Source of the DNA: an uncultured Bryobacteraceae bacterium | GTDB taxonomy: Bacteria > Acidobacteriota > Terriglobia > Bryobacterales > Bryobacteraceae | DNA: 64,000 nucleotides | Direction: 5' to 3' | Assembly: GCA_938003835.1 (NCBI GenBank) | Contig: CALKXJ010000006.1 | Span: forward strand, 124,001-188,000 | In this document: positions 10,971-20,367 of the stretch, piece after piece | Layout: the number at the start of each line of letters is the position of its first letter | How positions within the stretch are numbered: the first letter of the stretch is position 1 | The notes under the pieces: model-generated | Told to the model about the DNA's origin: nothing | The model's database searches: none | What the model saw: the letters and a program-made list of their open reading frames with translations, nothing else | Position numbers and translations under genes: made by a program

Positions 10971-12533
10971 TCAAGCTGAAGTGCGCCGCCTGGCCGTCCA
11001 GCTCGCCTTAGGGTATTCATCGGGCTGGAGCGAGCCGCTCATCGTGTCGCCCGAGACCGTACCCGTGAACTCGAAGATCAGATTGGCGCCCTCGAACGGG
11101 ATGCTGCTCGCCAGGGTGATCCTGTCGCCGTCGATGCTGCCCTTGACTTCGCCGCGCCAGCGAGTGGCCACATGCGTGCCGGCGATCCGGTTGCCGCGCG
11201 CTTCCAGGAAGAGCATGTGGTCGGCCTCGCCGAGCTGGTATTTCACGTGAACATCCCAGCGGCCTGAGACGTCGGAGGCGGGCGGGGCGGGCTGGTGCGG
11301 TTTCGGCTTCGGGGCGTTCCGGAAGACCTCGTAAAGGCGCTCAGCGACGAGCTTGTACTCGTGCGGCTTCATGGCGACCGGCCGCAACAGGAAAGAATGC
11401 CCCGGCCCGCCGGCGTGCGTCATGATCCGGGGCTCGCCCCTCAGGAGGATCTCGTACAGCTCGCCGGCCGTCAGGCCGATCTTGGCCGGGTCCCAGGAGA
11501 TCAGCAATCCCGGGAACGGACCGCCCCGCTGGGGCCCGGTGACCTTGGTCGTTACGCCGTCGACGGCCGTGATGCGCCGGCTGATGTGGTCGTACCAGGA
11601 GCGCCACTCCTGATACTCCGCCTCGAGGTTCCTCTTGGCGAACCAGACTTCTATGGCCGTGACCATGCCGACGATCTCTTCCTTGCTGACCTTCATCATG
11701 CGGCCGAAGGCATGATGCGGCGCGGAGTTGGCCCAGGCGGCCCGAACCAGATCCTCGCGCCCGATGAGCAGGCCGGCCGACTGCGGTCCGCGGATGATCT
11801 TGCCGCCCGAGTAGGCCACCATGTCGGCGCCGGCGCCAATGTACGGGTTCGGCACGATGGGATAGTCGGCTGCGGCATCCACCAGAATCGGAATTCCGGC
11901 GGGCCGCAGGACGGCGGCAACCTCAGCCAGCCCCAGGCGCACCTGATCGAACCGGTTGCCCAGCACGATGGCCATGGCCGTCCGGGGGCCGATGGCCCGT
12001 TGAAGCTCTTCCGCCGAGTCGACCTCGACCATTTCGACGCCCGCGGCGCGGATGGCGTGGAAATACTGGTTCTGCGAGGAGCGTGGGATCAGCACCTCGT
12101 TCTTAAGGCCGGCGAGGTTCGGAAGCTGCTTCATCTTCTCCGGATCGGTTCCCGCCACGCAGGCGCAGGTGGCGAGCGTCAGGGCGGCGGCCGCGCCGGA
12201 GGTCACCAGGGCCCATTCGACGCCGAGCAACTCGGCCAGGCGCTTGCCGGCGGCCTCCATCAACTCGTCCAGGTTGACGTGATAGTAGGAGGCCTGTTCG
12301 ACGGCTTCGATGACCTCGGGCAGCAGGCGCGAGCCGCCATTGATCGTGTAGGTGGCGGTGCAGTTGATGAAGGGCTTGACGCCCAGCCGGGTATAGACGT
12401 CCGGCGGGGGCTCGGTGCGCGGCGCCGGCGCCGCCCCGGCCGCCTCGTTGGCCGCCAGCAAGCCGGCCGCCGACCAACCGCCCGAGCGCAACAGGCTCCG
12501 CCGGCTGATTTTGGTCAACCAAGTATTCTTCAT
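10971..12533 (-). CDS. Tat-exported SelA-like PLP enzyme with C-terminal beta domain
   Basis: This 520-residue protein has a twin-arginine signal (SRRSLLRSGGWSAAG, residues 10-24). It is followed by a fold-type I PLP domain resembling the SelA / D-glucosaminate-6-phosphate ammonia-lyase-like family: D219 in LVDAAADYP and the Schiff-base lysine K245 in AYSGGKIIRGP. Residues 421-520 form a separate beta-rich module (SGRWDVHV ... GTVSGDTMSGSL) resembling small lipocalin-like add-ons. The ATG at 12533 has GGAGAG just upstream; the in-frame extension to 12620 is unlikely. The reaction is unknown. A PLP enzyme carrying an export signal is unusual. Confidence 0.8.
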   Translation of the reverse strand: MKNTWLTKISRRSLLRSGGWSAAGLLAANEAAGAAPAPRTEPPPDVYTRLGVKPFINCTATYTINGGSRLLPEVIEAVEQASYYHVNLDELMEAAGKRLAELLGVEWALVTSGAAAALTLATCACVAGTDPEKMKQLPNLAGLKNEVLIPRSSQNQYFHAIRAAGVEMVEVDSAEELQRAIGPRTAMAIVLGNRFDQVRLGLAEVAAVLRPAGIPILVDAAADYPIVPNPYIGAGADMVAYSGGKIIRGPQSAGLLIGREDLVRAAWANSAPHHAFGRMMKVSKEEIVGMVTAIEVWFAKRNLEAEYQEWRSWYDHISRRITAVDGVTTKVTGPQRGGPFPGLLISWDPAKIGLTAGELYEILLRGEPRIMTHAGGPGHSFLLRPVAMKPHEYKLVAERLYEVFRNAPKPKPHQPAPPASDVSGRWDVHVKYQLGEADHMLFLEARGNRIAGTHVATRWRGEVKGSIDGDRITLASSIPFEGANLIFEFTGTVSGDTMSGSLQPDEYPKASWTARRRTSA

Positions 12534-12552
12534 GCCGCTCTCCGTTCGCCTT

Positions 12553-12558
12553 ATTGTA
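12553..12558 (-). promoter_or_regulatory. Candidate -10 box (TACAAT) for the SelA-like enzyme
   Basis: The minus-strand TACAAT ends 19 nt before the ATG at 12533 and precedes the GGAGAG ribosome site. The -35 region is weak (TTCGCC at 16-nt spacing). Confidence 0.3.
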
Positions 12559-12645
12559 CACGGGCGGCGGATAAGGCGAACCCTGCGGCCCGTTTCGGGC
12601 TTTTCCTCACTTGTCCGCACCGGAAACTCACCTTATGCTGGGGGC

Positions 12646-13611
12646 ATGAGGTGGGTGGCCCTGTCGCTGGTGGCAGGCGTGACTGTCGCGCTCGCGGCTG
12701 AAGTCAAGCGCCGTGAGCTGATCACTTACGTCCCTGACGTCAACGGCCGGCGTTCGGTCACCGCCAGGGTGGACGCGTCGCAGCAGGCGGGCAAGAGCGG
12801 GCGCATAACGAGCATCGAATCGATCAACGGAAGGCGAGTCCCTGTCGAAAGCGTCGAGGAGCAGGTCGTCAGCGAAAAGGAGGGCGAGCGGATCATCGAG
12901 ACCGTCATTCGCCGGTACGACCCGACGGGCGTTCCGGTCCAGATCGAGAAGATTCGGCGGCAGGAGAGCACGGGGCCCGGCGGCGAACGGATCGAGCACA
13001 CCCGGATCGAGCGGTCGGATCTGAACGGGCGCCTTCGCCCAGTCGAGCGCTCCGTGAGCCGGACCGTGCGGCAGGGGGCCCGCCTCATCACGGAGACGCA
13101 GGTCGAGCGGCCTTCGGCCGGCGGCGGATTTGCCGTGGCGGAAAAACGGCTCACCGCGGAAACTGTGCGTCCCGACGGGGCCGATCGCGAGGTCACCGTC
13201 CAGGAGGCCGGCCAGGGCGGCTTCCGGGTGGTGGCGCGCCAGATCTCGGAGATCCGACGCCAGGGCGGCACCGAGACGGAGCGCACAACTTTCTTTGAGA
13301 GCGCCAGAACGGGGCGGCTCGAGCCTGTCGCGGAGAAACACGTCGAGCTCGAGCGGCGCCCCGACGGCAGCGCCGTCTCGCTGGTCAGCCTCTATGGGGT
13401 GGTTGCCCCCGGGCGGACGGCCGAGGCAGGCCGCCTGTTCCTGCGAGAGCAGCAGCGCATCGAACGCTTCGCCGGGCCGGGCGGAGAACAGATCGAGCGG
13501 GTGAGCCTCCGCCGGCCGTCGCTGGCCGATCAGCGGCTGGGCGCCTTCGAGCCGGCCTCGGAAACGATCTGCACCGGCGACTGCAACGACCCGCGGCCAC
13601 CCGCTCCCTGA
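12646..13611 (+). CDS. Secreted repeat protein with ~32-residue units, function unknown
   Basis: This 321-residue protein has a signal peptide (about 1-18, cleavage near LAAEV). The rest is built of degenerate units of 31-33 residues ending in a turn Gly: G62, G95, G128, G160, G192, G223 and G256, possibly preceded by a unit from G34. Each unit reads roughly as a Pro-Val-Glu-like strand, a Gly turn, then a basic/acidic strand containing (E)R-I-E-x-T. The C-terminus has a Cys pair (C309, C313). The pattern suggests stacked beta-hairpins. I do not recognise the family. The start at 12646 removes a long upstream extension that runs antisense to the neighbouring gene's 5' end. Confidence 0.75.
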   Translation: MRWVALSLVAGVTVALAAEVKRRELITYVPDVNGRRSVTARVDASQQAGKSGRITSIESINGRRVPVESVEEQVVSEKEGERIIETVIRRYDPTGVPVQIEKIRRQESTGPGGERIEHTRIERSDLNGRLRPVERSVSRTVRQGARLITETQVERPSAGGGFAVAEKRLTAETVRPDGADREVTVQEAGQGGFRVVARQISEIRRQGGTETERTTFFESARTGRLEPVAEKHVELERRPDGSAVSLVSLYGVVAPGRTAEAGRLFLREQQRIERFAGPGGEQIERVSLRRPSLADQRLGAFEPASETICTGDCNDPRPPAP

Positions 13612-13635
13612 AGCGCCTGTGATAGGCTACGGCCG

Positions 13636-15174
13636 GTGAGCCTGCCCACAAGCCGGCGCGAAGCCCTTCAGTTTGCCGTCGCCGCGACTGCCTGCGCGCC
13701 GCCGCGCAAACTCGAGGCGATCGAGGTGGATCCCCAACCGCTTTTCCCCCTCTCACCTTATCTCTACATGCAGTTCATGGAGCCGCTCGGGGTTACCGAC
13801 GGCTCGGTCGAGGCGGCCTGGGACCACCGGCGCAAGGGTTGGCGCGAAGACGTCGTGGCCGTCACGCGCGAGCTTGCTCCCACGATGATCCGCTGGGGCG
13901 GCATCTTCACCGACTACTACCGCTGGCGCGAAGGGGTGGGCCCGCGGGAAAAACGTCCTTTCATGCGCAACCTGCTTTGGGGCGGCTGGGAGAGCAATCA
14001 GGTGGGCACGGCCGAGTTCGCCGACTTCTGCCGTGCGGTGGGCGCCGAGCCGCTCATCGCCGTCAACTTCGAATCCGACGGGCGCCGGCAGTTCATGGAG
14101 GCCGACGGGAACGTGCGCACGGCAGGGGCCGAGGAGGCGGCGGCGTGGGTGGCCTATTGCAATCAGCCGGACCATCCCGAGCGCGCCGCGCACGGGTCGC
14201 CGGAGCCCTTTCGCGTGCGTTTCTGGCAGATCGGCAACGAGACCTCCTATGACCCGAACGGCTTCGACCTCCCTGCGGCGGCGAGAAAGACGGCCGAGTT
14301 TGCGCGGGCGATGCGCCAGGCAGACCCCTCGATCGAGTTGATCGGCTGGGGCGAGGACGGCGGCGGCCTCAAAGGGCGTCTGCTCACCAACTGGGCCCAG
14401 GGGATGATGGAGGCGGCCGGCGAGCACTTGCAGTACCTGGCCTTCCACCACATGTTCAACCCCGATTCCCGCACGCAGCCGGTGCTCGCCTGGAATGAAT
14501 TCCGTAAGGATCCGGCCCGGACGTGGGAGCAATTGATGGGCGCCTGGCGCATCCACGAGGGCAAGATCCAGCGGATGCGCGAGCGGGTGCGGCCCTATGG
14601 GGTGGCGCTGGCGCTGACGGAGTGCCATTACGCCATTCCCGGCCGCAATCGCTGCGAGGTGCTCTCCACCTGGGCGGCCGGCGTCTCCTACGCGCGAATG
14701 CTCCACCTGCACGAGCGGCACGGCGACGTGTTGAAGATCGCCACCGCGGCCGATTTTTGCGGGACCCGCTGGCAGGTGAACGCGGTGATGATTCCGGTGC
14801 CGGGCGGCAGGGCCTTTCTGATGCCCGTGGCCCATGTGATGCGGCTCTACCGGCGGCACTCCGGCACCGAGGCGGTCCGCGTGGTCCGGGCGCCTGCCGA
14901 ACTGGATGTGACCGCGAGCCGGAGCGGCGATCGGCTCTGGTTGCACGTCGTGAACACGAGGATGCGAGCGGCGGTCCGTGCCCGCCTGGTCGTGGCCGGC
15001 CGGCGCATCGGCTCCGGGCGGGTCTTCGAGATCTCCGCCGATCCGATGTTCGAGGAAATGGGCCGCGAGCCGGATCCCCTGGCGGTGAAGGAACGCAGAC
15101 TCGGAGCCGACGGCGAATGGAGCTTCCCGGCGGCTTCCGTCTCCGCTGTCGAAGTTGAGCTCGAGCCGGCCTGA
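13636..15174 (+). CDS. Alpha-L-arabinofuranosidase-like glycoside hydrolase (GH51-like)
   Basis: This 512-residue protein starts at a GTG. The TIM barrel shows RWGGIFTDYYRWREG near the N-terminus and the acid/base motif WQIGNE, with a later Glu in ALTECHY that fits the nucleophile of GH-A clan enzymes. The C-terminal part (about 400-512) is a beta-domain ending in VEVELEPA, as in GH51. It probably releases arabinofuranose or a related sugar from plant or microbial polysaccharide. The N-terminus (TSRREALQFAVAATACA) looks like an export signal. It lies directly upstream of Oar-like receptor 1, separated by its promoter. Confidence 0.72.
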   Translation: MSLPTSRREALQFAVAATACAPPRKLEAIEVDPQPLFPLSPYLYMQFMEPLGVTDGSVEAAWDHRRKGWREDVVAVTRELAPTMIRWGGIFTDYYRWREGVGPREKRPFMRNLLWGGWESNQVGTAEFADFCRAVGAEPLIAVNFESDGRRQFMEADGNVRTAGAEEAAAWVAYCNQPDHPERAAHGSPEPFRVRFWQIGNETSYDPNGFDLPAAARKTAEFARAMRQADPSIELIGWGEDGGGLKGRLLTNWAQGMMEAAGEHLQYLAFHHMFNPDSRTQPVLAWNEFRKDPARTWEQLMGAWRIHEGKIQRMRERVRPYGVALALTECHYAIPGRNRCEVLSTWAAGVSYARMLHLHERHGDVLKIATAADFCGTRWQVNAVMIPVPGGRAFLMPVAHVMRLYRRHSGTEAVRVVRAPAELDVTASRSGDRLWLHVVNTRMRAAVRARLVVAGRRIGSGRVFEISADPMFEEMGREPDPLAVKERRLGADGEWSFPAASVSAVEVELEPA

Positions 15175-15181
15175 AAGCCTC

Positions 15182-15209
15182 TTGACACCGCCGCCGGCGG
15201 GAGTAGAAT
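15182..15209 (+). promoter_or_regulatory. Sigma70-type promoter of Oar-like receptor 1
   Basis: A perfect TTGACA at 15182-15187 and TAGAAT at 15204-15209 are separated by 16 nt, directly after the stop codon of the glycosidase gene. Transcription would start near 15216, giving a leader of about 115 nt before the ATG at 15331. This is the best promoter match in the window. Confidence 0.7.
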
Positions 15210-15330
15210 TAGAAGCGGTCGCCCCAGGAACGGGGGACGATGCGTGATTGCGTTGCGCGCAGGGGTTGGAATTCTCCCCGGCCGGCAACGGCCACGACCA
15301 CAAAACAACAGGGCAAACGGAGGGCGAAAG

Positions 15331-18300
15331 ATGGTTCACGAGAAGACCCACCCGCTCCCCGTTCACCTGATCGTTGCGTTGGTTCTGGGTCTGACCGCGT
15401 TCCAGGTCACGCACGCTCAGGAGTATCGGGGAAGAGTCCAGGGCGTGGTTACTGACGCTTCACAAGCCGTCGTCGTGGACGCCAAGGTCACGCTGACCAA
15501 CGTCAGGACCGGCGTCTCGACGGCGCGCACGACCGACCCGACCGGGCACTACCTCTTTGACATGGTGGAACCCGGCATGTACCGCATCACGGTAGAGCTC
15601 GAGGGCTTCAACCGGTATGTCCAGGAGAACATTCTGGTGGAGAATCGGGGAGACGTGACCGTGAACGCGGTGCTTCAGGTCGGCAGTCTGGCCGAGACCG
15701 TCACCGTGTCGGAGTCGCCGGTGGCGGTAAAGTTCAATACGACCACGATGGAACTGACCATGGACAACACCATGGTGCGAAACCTGCCCATCGTGGCGCG
15801 GAACCCGTTCACGCTGGCGCTGCTCAATCCGGCGGTGGTCAGCACCTATACGCACCAGAAAAACCCCTTCTATATGTGGGCCGCCAGCAGCATCGAGGTG
15901 GGAGGCACCCAGTCGCGGACCGGCGACGTCCTGGTGGACGGCATGCCCGTGATGCAGGGTCCCAAGAGCTCGTATGCGCCCACGATGGACGCTACCACCG
16001 AAGTGACGGTGCAGCAGAACAGCATCGATGCCGAGTACGGCCACAGCTCGGGAGGCATCGTCAACGTCTCGATGAAATCGGGAACCAACGAGCTGCATGG
16101 CACGGCGTACTACTTCGGCCGCAATCCGGTGCTCAACGCCGTCTCCAATCCGCTCACACGCGCCCGGAACGAGATCCGCAACCACATCTGGGGCGGCACG
16201 GCCGGCTTCCCGATCGTCAAGAACCGTATCTTCAACTTCTTCGCCTATGAACAGTGGAAGCAGCGCAACCCCTATAGCGATCAACGGCGCATGATGACCG
16301 ATCTCGAACGCGAGGGCGACTTCTCACGATCGCGCAACATCGACGGCGGGCTTCGGACCGTCTACGATCCCTGGACCTCGCGCTTCGAAGGCTCAGCCGC
16401 CATTCGCGATCCGTTTCCGGGCAACGTGATTCCGAAGTCGCGCATGGATCCGAGCGCGCTGCTGTTCCTGCGGGAACTGTGGAAGCCGAACAATCCCGGC
16501 ATCGATATTACCGGGACCAATAACTTCGCCACGGCCTACGTCTGGAACCTCAGCTACCACAACATCAGCAACCGGAGCGATTTCGTGTTGAGCGACAACG
16601 TGCGCGGGTTCTTCCGTTACAGCCGCTTCCGTACCTACTTGAAGATCCCCAACTGGACGCCGAACAAGTCGCGGCTGTACACGGATCCCAATTCGGGCGT
16701 CATGCACTCGCTCAACGTCTCCGGCGACGTCATCTGGACGGTGAGCCCGAGCACGGTGGTAAACTTCCGCACAAATTACACCTCCCTCAATGACGATTTC
16801 GACGCGCCGGAGTCCTATGCGACCCTGGACACTTACAAAGAATTCTTCCCGCAGGCGGACGATTTCTATACGCGCTATCTGGACATCGGAGCGCCTTTCT
16901 ATTATCCGGGCATCAATGTTGACGGCGGGGGAGGATATGGAAAGGCTTCCTGGTGGTTCCAGCACCCGCAGGCGAACTTCTTCGCCGGCAAGGTGTCCAG
17001 GCAGGCCGGGGCCCACTATTTCAAGATGGGAGCCGAGTTCCGCAACCACCGCACGGACGCCATCCGGCCGCAGACCTTCAACTTCCACTTCCGCCCTCAC
17101 GAGACGGCGGCCACCTGGATCAGTCCGAACACGCGGCTGAGCGGCGACGGTTGGGCGAGTTTCCTGCTAGGGGCGGCCAATCCCGGCGGCTCGTGGGCGC
17201 GCCACGAGCCTTTCAAGAAGGATACGGTCAATTATCTCGGCCTGTTCATTCAGGACGACGTCAAGCTGTCGCGCCGGCTGACGCTCAATCTCGGTCTGCG
17301 TTACGAGTACGAGAGCGCCATCTATGACCGGGGCGGAACCTTCGGCAAGTCGAAGTTCGAGCCCAACCGGTATTCGCGGGGGCTCGATCTCACGGTTCCG
17401 ATTCCGGAGTTTCAAGGCGCGGGGGTGCCCAAGATGCCGGCCGAGGCTCTGGCGCTGATGGATCGGCCTTATCTGTGGAACGGTGCCTGGCTGTTCACCG
17501 ATGAGAAGAACCGCGGCATGTGGGATCCGCAGAAGCTCATCCTGCTGCCGCGCGCCGGGATCGCCCTGCGGGTGGATGACCGGACTTCGCTGCGCATCGG
17601 CTGGGGGCGCTTCATTACGCCGCAGATCCTGCAACGGCCCACCGGCGACGTGCTCGGCAGCACGCCGGTGCCCGGCTTCGGCGCCGACACGCCGATGGCG
17701 CCGCTGGTTAACGGCGTCCCGCCCCAGCGGTTGAGCAACCCCTTCCCGGCCAACCTGAATCCCGTGGTGATGCCGATCGGCAAGGGCGACGGCCGCTACA
17801 CGCTGATGGGCGCCAACGCCATCTGGGACAAGCGGGAGCTGAAGGCGGCGGTCAATGACCGGTTCAACTTCACGCTTCAGCGGGAGACGATCGCCCGCTT
17901 CGTAGTGGAGGGCACCTACTTCATCAATCTGGGCCGCGACCTGCCTTACCACTACGAGTTCAGTCAGGTCAACCCGGAGATCATCAACCGCGTGGGCCGG
18001 CCGATTACGGCGCAGGTTCCGAATCCGTTTTACAACCTGCTTCCGATCAACAAGATGAGGGGACCGCTGCGGAGCCAGCGGACGGTTTCGCTCCAGTCAC
18101 TGCTGTCGCAGTACCCGCACTACCTGCTCGTGCGCCAGGTGAACACCAACGGGATTCGCGAGCGCTACCACGCCTTCCAGCTCCGGGTGCAGCGCCCGTT
18201 CGCCAACGGCTTCAACTTCCTGCTGGCTTACAACTACAACCAGGAGTCGATCGAGGAGTTCTTCAACAAGGAAGAGCAGTTCCTGAACCGCTTCCGCTGG

Positions 18301-18834
18301 GAGGACTCCACCCGGCCGCGGCACCGGCTGAGCATGGCGGGCACCTGGGAGGTTCCGGTGGGCCGCGGGCGGCCTTTCGCCAACACGCTTCATCCGCTGC
18401 TCGACGGAATGCTGGGCGGCTGGACGATGAGCTGGATCTACTGGTACAACGCCGGCGATCGGCTGCGCTTCGGGATGATGGACGTGGTCGGCGACCCTAA
18501 GATCGACAATCCCGACAAGTGGGGTTACATGTTCAATCCGAAGGCCTTCCAGTTCATCCCCGATTCGGGCTTCAAGGTCCGCACCAATCCGAAGTCTTAT
18601 CCGGGCGTTCAGGGTCCGGGTTACAAGAGTCTGGATCTGACGGTCTCGAAGTTCTTCCGCCTCACCGAACGGATCCAGCTCGAGTTTCGGATGGAGGCTT
18701 ATAACGCCACGAATACCTTCACCGGAGCGAACCCCTCGACCGATGTGACCGCGGCGACCTTCGGCCGCGTGACGGCCATGCGCGCCGGCACGCAGGGGCG
18801 CGAGCTCCAGTACAACGTGCGCTTCCACTTCTAG
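15331..18834 (+). CDS. Oar-like TonB-dependent receptor 1
   Basis: This outer-membrane protein has 1167 residues. After a signal peptide ending near THAQ comes a carboxypeptidase-regulatory-like beta-sandwich (GVVTDASQAVVVDAKVTL..., about residues 30-115), then a TonB plug (VLVDGMPVMQG ... EYGHSSGGIVNVSMKSGTNE) and a long beta-barrel ending in aromatic FHF, consistent with a BAM signal. This layout is typical of the expanded Acidobacteria receptor families; ligands are presumably large oligosaccharides or peptides. Start 15331 is supported by GGAGGG at 15319-15324; an upstream in-frame start at 15244 is unsupported. A perfect hairpin follows the stop. Confidence 0.88.
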   Translation: MVHEKTHPLPVHLIVALVLGLTAFQVTHAQEYRGRVQGVVTDASQAVVVDAKVTLTNVRTGVSTARTTDPTGHYLFDMVEPGMYRITVELEGFNRYVQENILVENRGDVTVNAVLQVGSLAETVTVSESPVAVKFNTTTMELTMDNTMVRNLPIVARNPFTLALLNPAVVSTYTHQKNPFYMWAASSIEVGGTQSRTGDVLVDGMPVMQGPKSSYAPTMDATTEVTVQQNSIDAEYGHSSGGIVNVSMKSGTNELHGTAYYFGRNPVLNAVSNPLTRARNEIRNHIWGGTAGFPIVKNRIFNFFAYEQWKQRNPYSDQRRMMTDLEREGDFSRSRNIDGGLRTVYDPWTSRFEGSAAIRDPFPGNVIPKSRMDPSALLFLRELWKPNNPGIDITGTNNFATAYVWNLSYHNISNRSDFVLSDNVRGFFRYSRFRTYLKIPNWTPNKSRLYTDPNSGVMHSLNVSGDVIWTVSPSTVVNFRTNYTSLNDDFDAPESYATLDTYKEFFPQADDFYTRYLDIGAPFYYPGINVDGGGGYGKASWWFQHPQANFFAGKVSRQAGAHYFKMGAEFRNHRTDAIRPQTFNFHFRPHETAATWISPNTRLSGDGWASFLLGAANPGGSWARHEPFKKDTVNYLGLFIQDDVKLSRRLTLNLGLRYEYESAIYDRGGTFGKSKFEPNRYSRGLDLTVPIPEFQGAGVPKMPAEALALMDRPYLWNGAWLFTDEKNRGMWDPQKLILLPRAGIALRVDDRTSLRIGWGRFITPQILQRPTGDVLGSTPVPGFGADTPMAPLVNGVPPQRLSNPFPANLNPVVMPIGKGDGRYTLMGANAIWDKRELKAAVNDRFNFTLQRETIARFVVEGTYFINLGRDLPYHYEFSQVNPEIINRVGRPITAQVPNPFYNLLPINKMRGPLRSQRTVSLQSLLSQYPHYLLVRQVNTNGIRERYHAFQLRVQRPFANGFNFLLAYNYNQESIEEFFNKEEQFLNRFRWEDSTRPRHRLSMAGTWEVPVGRGRPFANTLHPLLDGMLGGWTMSWIYWYNAGDRLRFGMMDVVGDPKIDNPDKWGYMFNPKAFQFIPDSGFKVRTNPKSYPGVQGPGYKSLDLTVSKFFRLTERIQLEFRMEAYNATNTFTGANPSTDVTAATFGRVTAMRAGTQGRELQYNVRFHF

Positions 18835-18843
18835 AAATCCATC

Positions 18844-18875
18844 CCGGGCCGGAGCCCTTGCCGGCTCCGGCCCGG
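18844..18875. terminator. Bidirectional hairpin between convergent genes
   Basis: A perfect 13-bp stem (18844-18856 with 18863-18875) with a 6-nt loop sits between the convergent stop codons of receptor 1 and the beta-propeller gene. No U-tract follows on either side, so it may act as a barrier or stabiliser rather than a classic intrinsic terminator. Confidence 0.65.
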
Positions 18876-18881
18876 ACGCTG

Positions 18882-20309
18882 CTATTCCTCGCGCTCCGAA
18901 TCGGGGATCTCCAGAAAGAACAGCGAGGGTTTGCGCGCGCCGCCGGAAGCGGCTGAGGCGGAGCCGAACCTGCCGTCCATGAAGAAGAACAACGACGACC
19001 CTGCTGTGTCGAGCTCGAGACCGTAGGTGCCGGTGGCGGCGTAGCCGTATTTCTCCAGATAGTAGTCGTACAGGAACGCGAGAACCTTCTTCCGGCCGCG
19101 GGCGGTATCATACTGCACCACCGGGGTGCCGTATGTGAAGGCCCGCCTGTCGGCGCCGGGCAGATAGTAGAGATAGCGACCTTTGGGACTCATGGCGATG
19201 TTCGTGGTGTACTTGCCGGAGGCGCCCCAGTTGACGCCGACCAGTTCGGTGCGGTCGGCATCGGGATAAAATTTGAAAAACGTCCCCGCCATGTCGAAAC
19301 ACCAGAAGGCGCCGTCCGGGTCCTTTCGCGTCGTATAGGCCCGCAGGGCACGCGCGACGCCGGTTGCGGGATTGGCCGGCACGCGCGCCTGCATTCTCTG
19401 AAACCGGTTGTTGGCTCGCCGGTAACGGAGGAAGCGGTCCTTGTGCGCCGCCCCCGGCGAGACGTCGGTTGAGTAGATCAGGCCGCTCGTGCGGTCGATC
19501 AGGATGGCCCGGTTGCACCACCGGATGCCGTCCGGCGGCCAGCCGCCGTAAACCAGCCGCCTTTGCCGCGTATCGTAGACCAGCACGTGACCCAGATGGC
19601 CGGCGGCGAAGAACAGGTGCCGCTCGAAATCCCAACTGTGATAGGGCCAGCTATCGCCCTCGAAGACAACCCCCAATTTTTCGATCTCGCCGGAGAGAAC
19701 GTTGTAGCGGAACAGGCTCCCGCCGCGGTAGCGCGACTCCCAGTCCTCGGGTTTGGGAATGGGTCCGAAGTAAGTCATCGCCCACAGGTCGCCGTTCGGG
19801 GCGCAGTCCAGATCCCCATGGAGTTTGCCGTCGGCATAGTCATCCCGGCTCCAGCCGAAGACCTTTTTTGTATCCACGACGATACGATGGGAACGCGTTC
19901 TGGGATCGAAGCGAATGATGTAGGCGGTGCCGCCGTCGTAGGACATATGATTGCCGATCGAGAAGTAAAAGCAGCCGTCCGGGCCGCGGCGGACGCTGCC
20001 CCAGCCGCCCCAGACGCCCTGCGATCGTGGCGTCGCGATCTCACTCAGGTACTCCGGCTCGAGGCCCTGAATCAGGCCGAAGTGGATGCGCGGCGGGCTC
20101 TTCGCAAGGTCGAAGTCCAGGGGCTCCGGATACTCATGGGGAATACGCAAAAGCGTGTCGTCTTCGTCGACCTGCATATGCCTGGCGTGTCGAATGCCCC
20201 GCTTGTCGTGCGTTTCATCCCAGGCGCGCTCGCTTGGCGCGGTCTCGCCTGCCCCGGCGGCCGCCGTGGGCGCGAAGACCGCCGCGGCGAGAAACTCTCT
20301 CCGTCTCAT
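18882..20309 (-). CDS. Exported beta-propeller-like protein, unknown function
   Basis: This 475-residue protein begins MRRREFLAAAVFAPTAAAG, an export signal of Tat type. The body has repeated short beta-motifs with Asp/Gly turns, such as GPDGCFYFSIGNHMSY, APNGDLWAMTYFGP, HVLVYDTRQRRLVYGG and SPKGRYLYYLPGAD, consistent with a six- or seven-bladed propeller of NHL/SMP-30-like type. No catalytic site can be assigned. A GGGAGGT site precedes the ATG. It converges on receptor 1 across a perfect hairpin, and the glycosyltransferase gene upstream is on the same strand 58 nt away. Confidence 0.72.
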   Translation of the reverse strand: MRRREFLAAAVFAPTAAAGAGETAPSERAWDETHDKRGIRHARHMQVDEDDTLLRIPHEYPEPLDFDLAKSPPRIHFGLIQGLEPEYLSEIATPRSQGVWGGWGSVRRGPDGCFYFSIGNHMSYDGGTAYIIRFDPRTRSHRIVVDTKKVFGWSRDDYADGKLHGDLDCAPNGDLWAMTYFGPIPKPEDWESRYRGGSLFRYNVLSGEIEKLGVVFEGDSWPYHSWDFERHLFFAAGHLGHVLVYDTRQRRLVYGGWPPDGIRWCNRAILIDRTSGLIYSTDVSPGAAHKDRFLRYRRANNRFQRMQARVPANPATGVARALRAYTTRKDPDGAFWCFDMAGTFFKFYPDADRTELVGVNWGASGKYTTNIAMSPKGRYLYYLPGADRRAFTYGTPVVQYDTARGRKKVLAFLYDYYLEKYGYAATGTYGLELDTAGSSLFFFMDGRFGSASAASGGARKPSLFFLEIPDSEREE

Positions 20310-20367
20310 CTCGACCTCCCTACTTGCCGGACAACCTTACCGCAACTGCCGCGAGATGGCAAGGCGC

